From NCBI GenBank assembly GCA_018340375.1, contig JAFFJZ010000004.1, positions 49,082,001 to 49,146,000 of the forward strand: DNA of 64,000 nucleotides. The letters run 5' to 3'. Source of the DNA: Gonatopus flavifemur (taxonomy: Eukaryota; Arthropoda; Insecta; Hymenoptera; Dryinidae). Positions 45,123 to 57,176 of this stretch are shown one piece after another (positions within the stretch are counted from its first letter, which is position 1; each line of letters opens with the position of its first letter). A model generated the notes under the pieces. The model saw only the letters and a program-made list of their open reading frames with translations. It made no database searches and was not told the DNA's origin. A program made the position numbers and the translations under genes.

Positions 45123-47405
45123 TAATATAATTCATCCGAGGGCAAATTCATAATTGAATGTTTTGTATATAAAGTTAATTTGGATGTATGGTGAATAAAT
45201 ACGTTGATCCCAATAATCAATCCTCGTGAAATGTATAAAATGCGCATTCCGAATACACTGAAGGATAATATAAACAATAAGAAACATATAAATGACAATG
45301 GAAAATTGAATTTCAAGTTAATTCAAAGTGCTTACAATGATCAGTGTTACTCGTTTCAAAACCGTCACAAGCTGTTTCGCTCAATACAGTGATTTTCATG
45401 AACTTTTGGTAACATTTCAGTTTGGCATTATCTACGTCCGGTATGGAATACTTTTCGTATTGCGTATCGAAGTAACTGAGTTCATGAGTTTTATATGAAA
45501 ATTCGTAAAAAGCGGGAAACTTTGGGAATTGTTATCTTCTCGTGTGTTTTTTCCTCATTGCTGTCTCCTAATATCATTTCTTGAGTTAATATGCTGTTGA
45601 ACCTTGATTTCCAAAAATCAGTTATACCTCCATCGCTTATGACACCGAACGTGAAACTTTTGACCAATTTTGCTGCGTTTTTCATCAATGCTGATGAATT
45701 CCCAAAAATCTGAGGGACGAATTCTTTTGTTTCTTTGAGAGGCTACAGAAGAAAACATTTGGAAATGTGGTAAGTTTCGATTTGAAATTTGAACCAATAT
45801 CCAACTTACCGAGGTCATAGCATCAGCAAATTCATCCTCGTTTTCTATAATGGTTTAAAAATCAGCCGATTTCTTCCAAGGCATCCACATGGCAAATCTT
45901 AATTCAACATTTGTCTTTGAAGAGAATGTATATGTTTTATCGTTTCAATCGATACATCGTTGAATCCGTTAGTCATCGCGAACCACCAACACTTCTTTTT
46001 AATATCAATATCATCAAACTCATTGCATGAACCTAAATCAAATAATATTGACCATACAGGAGTATAGTATAGTTGATTTGCATGAATTGATGGCACATCG
46101 CTGAACAGGTATTGAAGTCTTGAACTTATAAACGTATGGCACAATAATTATCACTCTTCGTACGAGAAATCTGTGATAATTTTTCAGAACAAATGTTTTA
46201 CCTCGAGTGCTTTTTTGCTGTAAGTTCCGTTACTTCACCTCCCTTAATTATATCGTTACTTCCTTCTATTCGTAAATAATTTGCCAAAGTGATTAATTTT
46301 TGTCGATTCTTATAAATTCCAGCGTCATTCAAACACTCTTTTATTACAGTCAATTTCTCTTTTCTCAATCTCACTTGCAGTGGTGAGATATGAATGTTAA
46401 ATTCAAATGAAATTTCAATAGAATTTATCAAATTCAAATCTTGTTCGATTCTTTAGTTATCGTTTGTGATTAGATGAAGATACACTCTGTAAGGTTTGAA
46501 ATATTCATATTAGATATGAATTTGAGGAGAAAGTACATATTGGTAGAAACTCATGTTACTAATTCCATATTGTAATCGGCTAAACTTTTTGAAGTATTAA
46601 AATATTCTTTACTCACTTCTAGAATCAGATCACCGCTCTCTTGTATGAAACTTTCAGCAACATTTTGTTCGTTCTTATTCATTTCTAACTACCGCAGTTT
46701 TGCATCGTTCCTTTGATTCCGGACATCAAATGGGCAGAGAGGCAAATTTCGAAACCTATTTCAAGATCGGGACAAGAAAAGATCGTAGTGCGAATTTCTA
46801 GCATATCGTGCATAATGTGCCGATTGTTTTTCATCTGGATGGATAGGTCTGAGGTTACAATATTATATAAGATGTCATGCGATATTTCACTAATGATTTA
46901 TATTGTATTATCAACTCTCACATGTATTTTTAGCCATTTTTTCAAACAATGATTTCACCGCTTTGATATCATTTTCATTCTTTTCTGAAAATTGAAGGTA
47001 ATTTTGACATCATACTCGTCAAGAATTCTCATACAATCGAGCTCTCTTTCAAGATCTTCAAATAATTCCCCATCAAAATTCGTCCGTTTTCCATTGTCCG
47101 TAGATATCCATTGTACGATTTGTTTAGGTTTCTCATATATTTCAGGACTATCACAAGCATATATGCAATCAATCAGCCGCAAGAACAATCTTAAAATCGA
47201 GCATTCCCATACCTTTGGATCATTTGGAATACTCGAAAAGTTTGACGATTAATTTGGAATCATCTTCACTCGCATAGACCAAGTAATCGCATAATGAATG
47301 CTTTTGTAACTCACTCACCACTCTAAGAAGTATATTAAAAATGTTAATAAAATAAAATCTATTATATATTTATATATATTCTTACCGCATAAACATGTTT
47401 TCTTT

Positions 47406-47770
47406 TTCTGTTCATCGGAGGAGCTCATCCTTGTATCAACCTGTTTCTCTCCTATCCTCACAGATGCCGCTAGTTGTCACAGCCTTCAACTCTATAGCCT
47501 TCCCTCCAATAAATGCTCAACTAACCTATTGTATTTATACACTTTTGTTCACTGTTTTACACCATTCCCTATCACAGATCCCTCACCCTGATTTTCACAC
47601 CTCGTAAATGAATTTTCCTCTACACTTTCCTATACACTACTCTATAATTCACACCCTTTTTATCACCTATTTTCGAATTTTATACGGAGCCATTCTACAT
47701 GCTCTTATCTACACTACCCGTTATACCGGAAGTCCGACTATGTGGTACTATACATATGTATCAGGGTTGG
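47406..47770. other. C/T-rich stretch, no gene
   Basis: Unlike its neighbours, this stretch is pyrimidine-rich. It ends CCGACTATGTGGTACTATAC, similar to the tail of the first LINE near 29495, so it may be the 3' end of another LINE copy. No reverse-transcriptase motif is readable. Confidence 0.4.
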
Positions 47771-47771
47771 A

Positions 47772-48222
47772 ATTCCTAGGGATCCTTTAATGAGGGATCG
47801 GACTATCAACTGCTGATTACGGATTGGTCGGCCGCCATTAGTGGGATAGGTACTGATATTTATGAAAATATTCGAGATACATATTTAAAGTCAGCTTATT
47901 CATGTATAAAGATGTAATTTCATGGGGCGTCGAGCATCAAGCGTCAACATTAGAAGGAAAGAGAAGAACTGTGTGATCTCTCTTTCTTTCTAATGTTGAC
48001 GCTCGATGCTCGACGCCCCATGAAATTACAGCTTTATACTCACAATTAAGTGGATCTGAAACATTCTTCGAACAAAGCATGTAAATACATTTGAGAAAAA
48101 TGATTTTAATAAAATAACATACACTATGCATGCTTAACTAAACTATAGAAAAAACCGGAAGTATCCCACTAATGGCGACTGATTGTCCGATCCCTCATTA
48201 AAGGATCCCTAGGAATTCCTAG
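47772..48222. mobile_element. Inverted-repeat element with a nested perfect hairpin
   Basis: The outer arms AATTCCTAGGGATCCTTTAA, TGAGGGATCGGAC and GCCATTAGTGGGATA occur on both sides, about 60-90 bp long. The interior contains the 119-bp hairpin at 47912-48030, a separate repeat family also found at 56003-56247. Confidence 0.8.
47912..48030. repeat. 119-bp near-perfect palindrome, copy 1
   Basis: TGTAATTTCATGGGGCGTCG...AACATTAGAA pairs almost without mismatch with its complement around GGAAAGAGAAGAACTGTG. Two more copies lie in tandem at 56003-56247. Confidence 0.92.
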
Positions 48223-48791
48223 GATCGTACACGATTTTGATTGATTACTTCTCATAGAATGTTGGACATAATTGGTTGCTCTATAACAATTGACCAATGA
48301 ACATTGTGTACGAACGATCCTGGGAGTTCTGTACCCTGATATGTATATTCGAAAAAAGAAAGAGACATACAATCAGCGTTACCATTGCGGGAATTCTGTT
48401 GTTCTGTGATTTGTCATTCTTTTTGATAAATAAACGGGACTGGCTAATTCCGATGGATTCCGGGATTCCCTGGCAACACTGCATACAATACAACTCTAAC
48501 ATTGAAACTTACCCTAAACACGATCAATCGTGATAGAATAAATCGATGACAATGATGATGGTGAACAAAACTTGTGATCTTGTGATCGCATGGAAATTTG
48601 AAACATTTATATTCCTGAATCGCATGGATTGATCAAGTTCGTAGTGTGTTCAATCGAAAGTGCATATTCGAATTATATAATATATAATATATAAGTTTAA
48701 TTATTTTTTCGTGAAATACAATGTGTGGTGACTTATTGTGCATTGAAGTTTTTCTCAATCGGTAAAAACTCGGTTTACGTGTATAGATACA

Positions 48792-48890
48792 CGGTAGCGC
48801 TCGACTTCTGTTTTTTCATTATTTTATATATATATATATATATATATATGTTTCTTTCATTTACTTGGCGTCGAGACGCTACCGCGTCTC
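48792..48890. mobile_element. Hairpin with a (TA)n core
   Basis: CGGTAGCGCTCGAC on the left pairs with GTCGAGACGCTACCG on the right, with a (TA)12-13 tract at 48825-48849 between. It lies directly before the C-terminal transposase fragment. Confidence 0.65.
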
Positions 48891-48897
48891 TTGATAT

Positions 48898-49623
48898 CGA
48901 CCATACCAAATTACGTTAACTCAAGCTCTCACTCCAAAGGACATGAGACTTAGAATTAGATTCTGCAACTGAGCACGAGCAAGGCTGGTTGACGATCCTC
49001 AATTCTTCGACTATGTAATGTTCTCCGACGAAGCATCTTTTCAGAGCACTGGGCATTTGAATAGACACAACTCTCATTACTGGTCGGATGTTAATCCGCA
49101 TTGGTATCGAGCAATCGACAACCAACATCGTTGGAGCGTAAATGTGTGGTGCGGGATCGTCAATGGCTATTTAGTCGGTTCACATTTTTTCAACGGCACT
49201 TGGAACGGCCCCATGTTTCTGGAATTTCTGGCGGATCATTTACCAGGCTTGCTTGAGGGTCTGGATTTACAAACAAGGCAGAGGATGTGGGTCCAACGAA
49301 ATGGAGCGCTACCCCATTACGCATTGGTCGTGAGAAAATACCTTGATCATCATTTCCCGGGAAGGTGGATTGGACCAGGTGGGCCAGTTGCGTGGCCTCC
49401 ACGCTCACCCGACTTGACATCCCCCGACTTTTTCTTGTGGGGATTTCTGAAAGACGAAGTATTCAAGGCCCAACCAACAACGATGGAGGACATGATCGAT
49501 CGCATCCGCACTGTTTGTGCCAACATACCGCGATCAGTGTTTCTGAAGACGGTTACAAATTTTCGGCGGAGACTGGGATTATGTATACAGGCAGAGGGGG
49601 GCAACTTTGAGCAATTATTGTAA
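48898..49623 (+). pseudogene. C-terminal (DDE) part of a DUF4817/Tc3-like transposase
   Basis: The frame starts RPYQITLTQALTPKDMRLRI, meets a TGA at about 48970 (Trp expected in RFCN-ARARL), and continues FDYVMFSDEASF (first Asp), WSVNVWCGIVNGYLVG, WVQRNGALPHYALVV and PPRSPDLTSPDFFLWG (last acidic motif) to GGNFEQLL and the stop. The usual HDG at the second catalytic Asp reads RNG here, so the enzyme would be dead even without the stop. The N-terminal DNA-binding half is missing; a matching half of the same family is at 16600-16929. The element's right end follows at 50036. Confidence 0.85.
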
Positions 49624-50036
49624 CAGCATCAAGCACCCCTCATGTGAGAGGCAAGGTGACTCACAATAATCAAGCACTCCGGAGGGAACAGAGAACTACC
49701 ACGTCCACGTCGTTGTTCCTGGGTAGCGCTAAGAGTAGTTCATTAATAACTTCCACGGTCCATACTTTGCACCCCAATGGGCGGAAAGGGGTCCATGAGC
49801 AGTAATTCGTAAAGGATTTGGAACCAGCTTTCCCATGCCATGATAAAAAAATGGGGGTCTCATTTAAAAAAACCATCTTGACCCCTAAATGAGCTTCAAA
49901 ATGACCTCTGAGGGATTTTTCAAGGTCAGCATCATACTTCCCCCTTGGAACCCTAAACTTTTTATCCGGAACATTTTTTTCCATCTCCACTAGCTTCAGA
50001 GATATTTGACTATATCACTTCAAATGGACCACCCTG
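49624..50036 (+). mobile_element. 3' terminal region of the DUF4817 transposon (copy 2)
   Basis: Ends at ACCACCCTG (50036) followed by TA, and is collinear in inverted orientation with 15522-15930 at about 93 percent. An antisense frame of about 105 codons (49990-49670; 15568-15912 in the other copy) is open in both copies and begins at GTG. Whether it is translated is unknown. Confidence 0.8.
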
Positions 50037-50059
50037 TATATGGTCGAAGAGTGTAATAT

Positions 50060-50447
50060 GGGGTGCTTCCGATCGTCTCAGGAGCTTGCTCCCGGCGGTA
50101 GACTTCAATGGACCCCAAAGATAATTAGCCCGATGCATGATACACCCGAAGACAGGCGTCCCGAAAGTCAGTTGACCCGAAAATTGAAACCTCAGCTGTG
50201 TTTCCATATTATTGCGGCTGAGAGATGAACAAAGATAGCGATATGTTTATGAGCACGAGAATGCACCATGAGGTTTCCGGGTCTATCGTGCATGGGTCAA
50301 TTGTCTTCCGGGCCTATTGGGGTCTACCGCTTTCGGCTCCGGATCAATTTTTTAACTAATCAAATAATTGGAAAATGTTTTCCAATTTTTTGATTGGTTG
50401 AAAAATTGATCCGGGGCAAGCTCCTGAGGCGATCGGAAGCACCCGGA
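50060..50447. mobile_element. ~390-bp inverted-repeat element
   Basis: GGGTGCTTCCGATCGTCTCA and AGGAGCTTGCTCCCGG on the left pair with CCGGGGCAAGCTCCTGAG and GATCGGAAGCACCC on the right. A nested hairpin with CAATTTTTTGATTGGTTG-type arms sits at 50347-50412. It is next to the following hairpin and about 400 bp upstream of Dlat. Confidence 0.8.
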
Positions 50448-50575
50448 TGGTCTAGGCACACAAGCTACGTAAACGTGAACGTAAGAAACGGAAGCACGCG
50501 CAGAAACTGGATACAAGATCTGCGCATTCTTCCGTTCGTTGCGTTCACGTTTACGTAGCTTGTGTGTCTAGACCA
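50448..50575. mobile_element. 128-bp fold-back MITE upstream of Dlat
   Basis: TGGTCTAGGCACACAAGCTA and CGTAAACGTGAACG pair with CGTTCACGTTTACG and TAGCTTGTGTGTCTAGACCA. Arms are about 55 bp with few mismatches. It ends about 250 bp before the Dlat start codon. Confidence 0.87.
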
Positions 50576-50825
50576 ATAGATATCTATGGAACGAACCTAA
50601 TGTAAACATAGCCATAACCACGTGACCCTGCAAATGACCTCTAATTTGGCATTCGATATTAGATTTTACTTGAACCGTTGTATGTTAACCCCAAGAATTT
50701 TTGTGTTGCCTTGTGTTTAAATTATACGTGTTTTGTAATTGTGTGATTACATCAAAAGTCTTTGGGATTTTCAGGAACAACATTTTTCTCCCTTCCGTGT
50801 GGAATCTGATAATTACAGATTTCTA

Positions 50826-53702
50826 ATGATTATGATACGAACCACTACAAGTTTGCGTAATGATTTCGCACGAATTATACTTCGAAATGTGCGTACAAAT
50901 GCTCTCAGATGTTTTGCAATTCAATGTCTTCACAGAAAACATCTGCAAAGGTATTGTCTACCTAGTTAAGCTTTAGTACCTGTTCCTAAAAAATATTTCT
51001 CAATGAATGTCGTTTGAAATAATCCTCGTGGATTGAATAATATATCGTTATAATTGAACATCGTATGAATGAACATTGTTGCTCGGCAATGATCGTGTAT
51101 TAATTTACTTGATTGCTGTCGTATTTGTTTTCGAAGCGATCAAATTCATTTCAGTTTCTATATTATTATATAGTTTATTTAGAAAGTATTGATAACTCAC
51201 AACTTGTAAGAAAATAAACCTTAATCAGTATGTGCAGGAATGACATTTTCCCTTTGATAATGAATTATTCCAAATTCATATTCATAACTTACATTATTTT
51301 TTTCAAGAATACAACATGGACATCTCCCACTTTTGAATCTATTATCATGGAGACAACATTTGAGATTTTATGCAGATTATCCAACTCATGTCAAAGTGCA
51401 TCTACCTGCTTTGTCTCCTACAATGGAAACTGGTACTATCATCAGTTGGCAGAAAAAAGAAGGTGAACCTGAAGATTATAATATATTTTCCAATCTCATT
51501 TGTTGAATATGTACAAGTGGTATGATGCTAGCTAAATTTTTTGTGAAATATGCAAGAACACTTCAATCAAGTGAAAATATTGCTTCTTACAGCAATTCTA
51601 TATGCAGTGAGGAATTACTGTATAGAAAGATCCTTTGATTCGATTTAAATACTTCTAAATGTTTTGTCATGAACAATTTTATTGATATCTCACTTATTCG
51701 TGTCTTTTTAACATGCAATGGAACATATTTCAAATTAATATATTATAGTTCATGCATTTCCATCATTGTAGGTGATAAATTGAGTGAAGGTGACTTATTA
51801 GCAGAAATAGAAACTGATAAGGCAACAATGGGTTTTGAAACTCCTGAAGAAGGATATTTGGCGAAGATTATTGTACCTGCAGGAACAAAAAGTGTTCCTA
51901 TTGGAAAGCTTGTTTGTATTATTGTGGAAAATGAATCTGATGTAGCTGCTTTCAAAGACTTCAAAGATGATGGAACAACTACTTTTGGACCAGCTGCTTT
52001 TGTTGCTGCCCCAACTGCACCTACATCTCCTTCTGTGATTCCAGCTACACCTAACTCTGCAATCCCAACACCTCCATCGTCTGCTTCAGTTGGCAGTGTC
52101 CCTCCTGGAGAAAGAATTTATGCCAGTCCTTTAGCAAAGAGACTAGCAGCAGAGCAAGGACTCAGCTTGCAGGTAAGATGATGTATACTATATTGAAATT
52201 GAAAATTGATCAGTTTTGATAGATATCTTGGTATATTTCAGAAAATATATTGAAGTAATACAAATGACTGATTTGAATGAATTTTCTGGAATTTATACCA
52301 ATGTTAATTGAGTTGGATTTATGAAATATACAAGTGAATAAAAATATGCTTTTCTCCCCTCTGGGCGAAAAATGGCAACTTTCTGCCCGCTGGCCAAAAC
52401 AAAGTTGCCACTTTCCAGCTCCGTCGGGGAGAAAAATAGTATACACACCTCGGGCAGTGGAAAAGAAAGGCTAAGATCACATGTTTGTCGGGCTCGGCTT
52501 CGCCTCGGCCAACAATTACATGTGATCTCAGCCATTTCTTATTTTACTGCCCTAGGTGTGTAATATACTATTGCGTTACAATCTTGTTTAATGCATTTAA
52601 AGATCTATACTGTACTGAATTTGTGTCATCCTGTCAAAAAATTATCATTGGTGTTTTCTGAAATCACACAAAGTTAATTTTCCATTGTAAGTATGTTTTT
52701 TCAACCAAATTGTTTTTAAAGGGTCTTCAGGGTACTGGTCTCTATAGTTCGGTAACATCCAAAGATTTAGCTGGGGTGCCCTCTGCGACAGCTACACAAG
52801 TTTCAACACCTACTATACCTGGTGCTTTTGGAAGTATAGATATTCCTGTATCCAATATTAGAGCAGTGATTGCTAAGCGTCTATCAGAAAGTAAGCAGAG
52901 CATTCCTCATTATTATCTCATGGTGGATATTAAGATGGATGCAGCATTAGAAATGCGAACCAAATTTAATAAATTATTAGAAAAAGAAAAGGTTAAGATA
53001 AGTGTGAATGATATCATCATCAAAGGCATTGCAATGGCTTGTAAAAAAGTACCTGGATGTAATTGTGCCTGGTTAGGAGACATCATTAGACAGTAAGTAG
53101 CATAGAAATCAAGCATATAATACATGTAAATTAAAATAACTTGAAAACGTTAAACGAAAACTATTTTTTGTTAGGTATACCAATGTAGACGTAAGCGTTG
53201 CAGTAAGTACGGACAACGGTCTAATTACACCAATAATATTTAGTGCTGACACAAAAGGCATTGTTCAGATTAGTAAGGAAGTAAAAGAATTGGCCATGAA
53301 AGCTAGGGAAAACAAATTGACTCCACAAGAATTTCAAGGTGGTACAATCACTCTTTCAAATCTAGGGATGTTTGGTGTGAAAAATTTTTCCGCCATTATA
53401 AATCCTCCACAGTCCATTATCCTTGCAGTTGGAACAACAGAAAGTAAGCTTATCCCGGCTAACAACGAATTAGGGTAATTATTTATTTTCTTTTTTGTAA
53501 ATAAATTTCTATTTCATTAAACTTGAGCTTTGCACACTTGGATGTGTTATCATTAGTGGAATTTAATTACAGATACACAACAGCTCAATTTATGAGTGTA
53601 ACTGCAAGTTGTGATCATCGTACAGTGGATGGTGCACTTGGTGCACAATGGCTAAGTGCGTTCAAAGGTTTAATGGAAAATCCAACGACAATGCTTTTGT
53701 AA
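50826..53702 (+). CDS. Dlat: Dihydrolipoamide acetyltransferase, pyruvate dehydrogenase E2
   Basis: Six exons: 50826-50950, 51308-51462, 51772-52172, 52722-53092, 53175-53474 and 53573-53702. All introns are GT-AG, and phases 2, 1, 0, 2 and 2 join into 493 codons without a stop. E2 transfers acetyl groups from pyruvate to CoA in the mitochondrial matrix. The N-terminus is Arg/Ser-rich without acidic clusters (targeting peptide). One lipoyl domain (~70-145) has [13 protein letters not shown] and lipoyl Lys110 in [12 protein letters not shown] Pro/Ala/Thr linker follows, then the E1/E3-binding domain ([16 protein letters not shown], ~207-242). The catalytic domain (~265-493) ends with DHRTVDG (H466, D470). 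Mammalian DLAT has two lipoyl domains; this has one. ATG 50826 was chosen; ATG 50832 is also in frame. Confidence 0.97.
52350..52573. mobile_element. Paired palindrome element in Dlat intron 3
   Basis: The left hairpin (52350-52437) has TTTCTGCCC, TGGCCAAA and GTTGCCACTTTC arms. The right hairpin (52437-52573) has ATAGTATACACACC / GGTGTGTAATATACTAT and GATCACATGT arms around GGGCTCGGCTTCGCCTCGGC. Both modules match 35371-35597, in the same adjacency but reversed order on this strand. The intron keeps its splice sites, so the insertion need not disturb Dlat. Confidence 0.87.
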
Positions 53703-54054
53703 TAATTTCAAAAAGGCGCTATTCGCTGTCACACTGTAGCCTGAATAATACATAGTGGATGCACAAATACTTTTCATTTGAAAACAGAAAGATATACATA
53801 TTTTGTATATCTGTGAATAGTTGTTATTCACATGCAATATCTTCCAATTTTCAATACCCCAACAATTTTATACATTTCGAAGAATTAACTACTTTATTTC
53901 CTGGAGCTCTACTTGAACAAATGATTGATACATTTATTTAATTGTATACACATTCCTTGTTATGGTGGGCAATACTTTTTCAATCAGAAAATTCGAATTT
54001 GCCAGTCATTGTTTGAATAACTTTTTTTTCTTAAAAATAGAACGTTTTCCGAAA

Positions 54055-54060
54055 AATAAA
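54055..54060 (+). terminator. Likely poly(A) signal of Dlat
   Basis: AATAAA about 350 nt after the Dlat stop codon, the first perfect hexamer downstream. Others at about 54981 and 55029 are possible alternatives. Confidence 0.4.
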
Positions 54061-54099
54061 TCTCTTATTGAATCTATTATGTTTTAATATCGATGCATC

Positions 54100-56000
54100 A
54101 AGGAAACTCGAACATTAGCAAAAGTAAGTGAAACTTTGTGCTGATCTTTTTCATAAATTCTCTGGTTAAACAATCCTACTAATTTATATTGAAAGTGCAA
54201 AATTCCGATTCAAACCTAATGGATATTGATCGGTTTCAATTGGACTTCTGTCCGTTTAATCAGAATGAATAGTATTTTTTTTTGTCAGGGTTATATCATG
54301 AATTTGAAAACAAATAGAAGTTTTCAAACTTACGTTAATAAACAGAATTAGAACACCTTTTGATGTTCAATGATTAGAACTTTTAATATTTCTTTTCACA
54401 TTGAGCAAGAATCGATGAAAAATCTGGAACTATATTTCAATTCCAATCAGGACTGTATGATTTATCATTGTATTTAAAAAATTTGCAGTTTCTGCATAAT
54501 TTAGGCACAAAGCTGACACAAAATTTGATTTGCTTCTTATACTTGAACTACCCTTGAATGTAATTCAACCAACATAAGGTCCAAATCAGCTCTAAGAGTT
54601 CATTGATATTCGATTATGTGTTCATGGATTCAATTATGACAAAATGTGTTTTCACTGCCCAATATTCCATGAAATTTTCTTTACATCAGCTTTGGAGACT
54701 ATAAATTCTTGTAATTGAACTTTTTATGAAATGTAATTCAGTTATGAAAAAATCAAAATTATTCACGATGATTGTAATATTATTTACCATAAACATTTGT
54801 AACTTATTGAAATTATTATTTTCTCTAGCAACTATCAGCCATTTGTAAATATACTTACTTGTAAAAATTGATTATAGCTAAAATATGTTGCGGACCATCA
54901 TTGTATGATAGGAAAAGAGTCAAGTATCAGATGAACTGATGAATTGTTCATAGTAATTATATTATGTATACAATTGATATTTAATAAATTATGTTTCGCA
55001 TAGGATGTGATGTGTTAATTCTCAACTCAAATAAATATTTGTTATGAGAACTATTTTTCAATAAAAGTTTGAAAAATTTCATATCAATTTCTAAAATTTT
55101 ATCTATTAATTGTTATGCATTGTGATGTGATCAAGAAACCAGGGTACGCAAGCCACCGTGTTAATCACCGAAGTTGTGTAATTCATCTTCCACAGTACCA
55201 GGTGGCGTTAGTGTGTCTGGGGAATTTTACCTACACAAATACGTTCTCATATGTGAGCGGGGAATCCCATAGGCTACTACACACACATGCAGGGTACTGA
55301 ATATACGTGTCATAGATATATAGGTATACTTATATATAATAATTTTTTCTATTTCAGATATTTCATTTCCTGATTTTTAAAAATGCTAACTTATTAACAA
55401 AATACAATTTCAATTACAAAAAGTCAATATTAATTGGAATGAATGAATTCACAATTCAATTCAGTGTAAAATGAATAAAAATGACATAAATGCTTGTTTT
55501 TCATTTATAATCATTTTTCACAAAATTTCATCATAAATTCAAGCATTTCAACTGATATTGATTTTTCTCAACTGAAAATGAAATTTCATTCATAACTCAA
55601 CATTCCTATAAATCAAGTAATTAAGTATCTGAAATGAAAGAAGTTATTATTGGAATTCAAAAATAAATATATTATGAGTAAATTGGAGGTGGTTACTTGA
55701 AATTATCATCAACTTAGCCAATATTCGAAAGTATATTTATAACAAAAGGTGTGTATTCGGTAAGTGAAAAATTTCAACATATATATCCACTTTATATACC
55801 AAAATTGGTTTCATAATCCATATTTCACAAATTATACTGTACAATTTTGCAGTACAAAGTATTTTATATTTCTATTACGTATTATAAATATACTTTTGAA
55901 TATTGTTACGTTAAAAGTCCGTGAACTTCTCAATAACGCACGATTATTTTAAGGAATTGCCAAATCAAGTTTGACAACCCCTTTGATCACCCCGCTTTAA
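54100..56000. other. Intergenic, no gene recognised
   Basis: AT-rich. 55140-55300 is a less AT-rich island (ACCAGGGTACGCAAGCC ... TGCAGGGTACTGA) with an ATG-initiated frame of 61 codons at 55115, which shows no motif. No inverted repeat of note. Confidence 0.45.
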
Positions 56001-56002
56001 GC

Positions 56003-56247
56003 TGTAATTTCATGGGGCGTCGAGCATCGAGCGTCAACATTAGAAAGAAAGAGAGGTCACACAGTTCTTCTCTTTCCTTCTAATGTTGACGCTTGATGCT
56101 CGACGCCCCATGAAATTGCATCTTTAAGCTGTAATTTCATGGGGCGTCGAGCATCAAGCGTCAACATTAGAATGAAAGAGAGGTCACACAGTTCTTCTCT
56201 TTCCTTCTAATGTTGACGCTTGATGCTCGACGCCCCATGAAATTACA
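56003..56247. repeat. Two tandem 118-bp near-perfect palindromes
   Basis: 56003-56120 and 56130-56247 are both copies of the hairpin at 47912-48030 (GTAATTTCATGGGGCGTCGA; loop AGAGAGGTCACACAGTTCTTC), separated by TCTTTAAGC. Arm mismatches are one or two per copy. The loop runs opposite in orientation to copy 1. Confidence 0.93.
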
Positions 56248-56790
56248 TCTTTAGATAGGATTGACCTATACAAGGACCAGGGTAGGATGTTTCTCAATGA
56301 AAATCGTTTCATATATGTTGAAATTAATATCTGTTTATTCCAGAAAAGAAAAAAGAATGAAAAGTTTGTTCATTTATAATATTTAGGGTGCTAGGAAATA
56401 TAATCATATGATATTTTATAAAACATTTAATTAAATCGTTTAACTAGTATTCATGTAATGAGAAGAAAATATTCTAGGACATCGAGAATTGGTTGTGATT
56501 TTTTGATCGACCAATATATTTCTTTGGGGGTTACCCAATGAAAATTAACGATCTAGGGAAAAGAATATCTCATTTCACAAAGAAAACCGTGGTTTTCTTC
56601 TGGAAACGCAATCAGCTTGTACTCCGAGGGTTACTCGGTAGTTATAAGTGATTATTCTTCCTATCGTGTTCATGACCTTATATTAGATTCAAACTCTTCA
56701 ATTCCTGCTCTTTCAGGTGTTAAAACATATTTATATACCCTTTAAACACGGGAGTAAAAGAGAAAGATTGAAGAATAGGAAGTATCGTAG

Positions 56791-56925
56791 AGAAAGAGAG
56801 ATATATACGAACAGAAAGAGAGAGATATATGAATAGAAAGAGAGAGATATACGAATACAAAGAGAGGTATATATGAATAGAAAGAGAGAGATATACGAAT
56901 AGAAAGAGAGAGATATCCGTCCTCC
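56791..56925. repeat. ~22-bp minisatellite, about six copies
   Basis: The unit AGAAAGAGAGAGATATACGA (with AT-rich variants ATATATGAAT) repeats six times with small length changes (22-24 bp). Confidence 0.85.
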
Positions 56926-57176
56926 TGAAATACATGAAAATTTACGCATGTAGTCGAGTATGGGGAAAGAAGGAGGGGAAAGAGGATCGCTCAGTTAGCT
57001 TCATTGCGATCGAAGGGAAATAAGGAAAAAGAAATTGGATAGGAAATCTCTACTCAAAGAATCCTTGTACGACGAGCACTAATGCTGACAGAAGTACAAG
57101 GTTGGGATAGTAATTAGTGTTTGGAATGAATTGTGGGAGAATTCATGGAGATGTGATTGTAGAATACTGGGTTGTT

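Larger units (their letters stand above)
43250..47405 (-). pseudogene. Nbas: Partial, unprocessed Nbas (Sec39-domain) pseudogene
   Basis: Exon-like blocks in order: SELQKHSLCDYLVYASEDD and NDPKVWECSILRLF to ELDCMRILDEYDV (47321-46900); QESGDLILEVSKEYFNTSKS (46690-46545); ISPLQVRLRKEKLTVIKEC and YKNRQKLITLANYLRIEG (46437-46200); YTPVWSILFDLGSCNEFDDI (46060-45900); DEFADAMTS spliced by a 67-nt intron (45809-45743) to PLKETKEFVPQIFGN (45742-45490); and an acidic block with DDSEENRLKIFK (43560-43250). PLQVRL...IKEC and W-LG-DI-FA-T-SIE-LQ-L match NBAS, a subunit of the ER NRZ/Dsl1 tether. Damage: frameshifts near 47232 and 46208, and stops near 43526, 43351 and 43263. Introns are retained, so it arose by DNA duplication or decay in place. 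A mariner splits it. Confidence 0.72.

Noticed and set aside
55115..55300. 61-codon ATG frame downstream of Dlat
   Set aside because: No motif, no splice or conservation evidence; its composition fits a degraded repeat.
56791..56949. Minus-strand frames with repeated SLFLFIYLSL-type peptide
   Set aside because: These are simply the 22-bp minisatellite read in frame.
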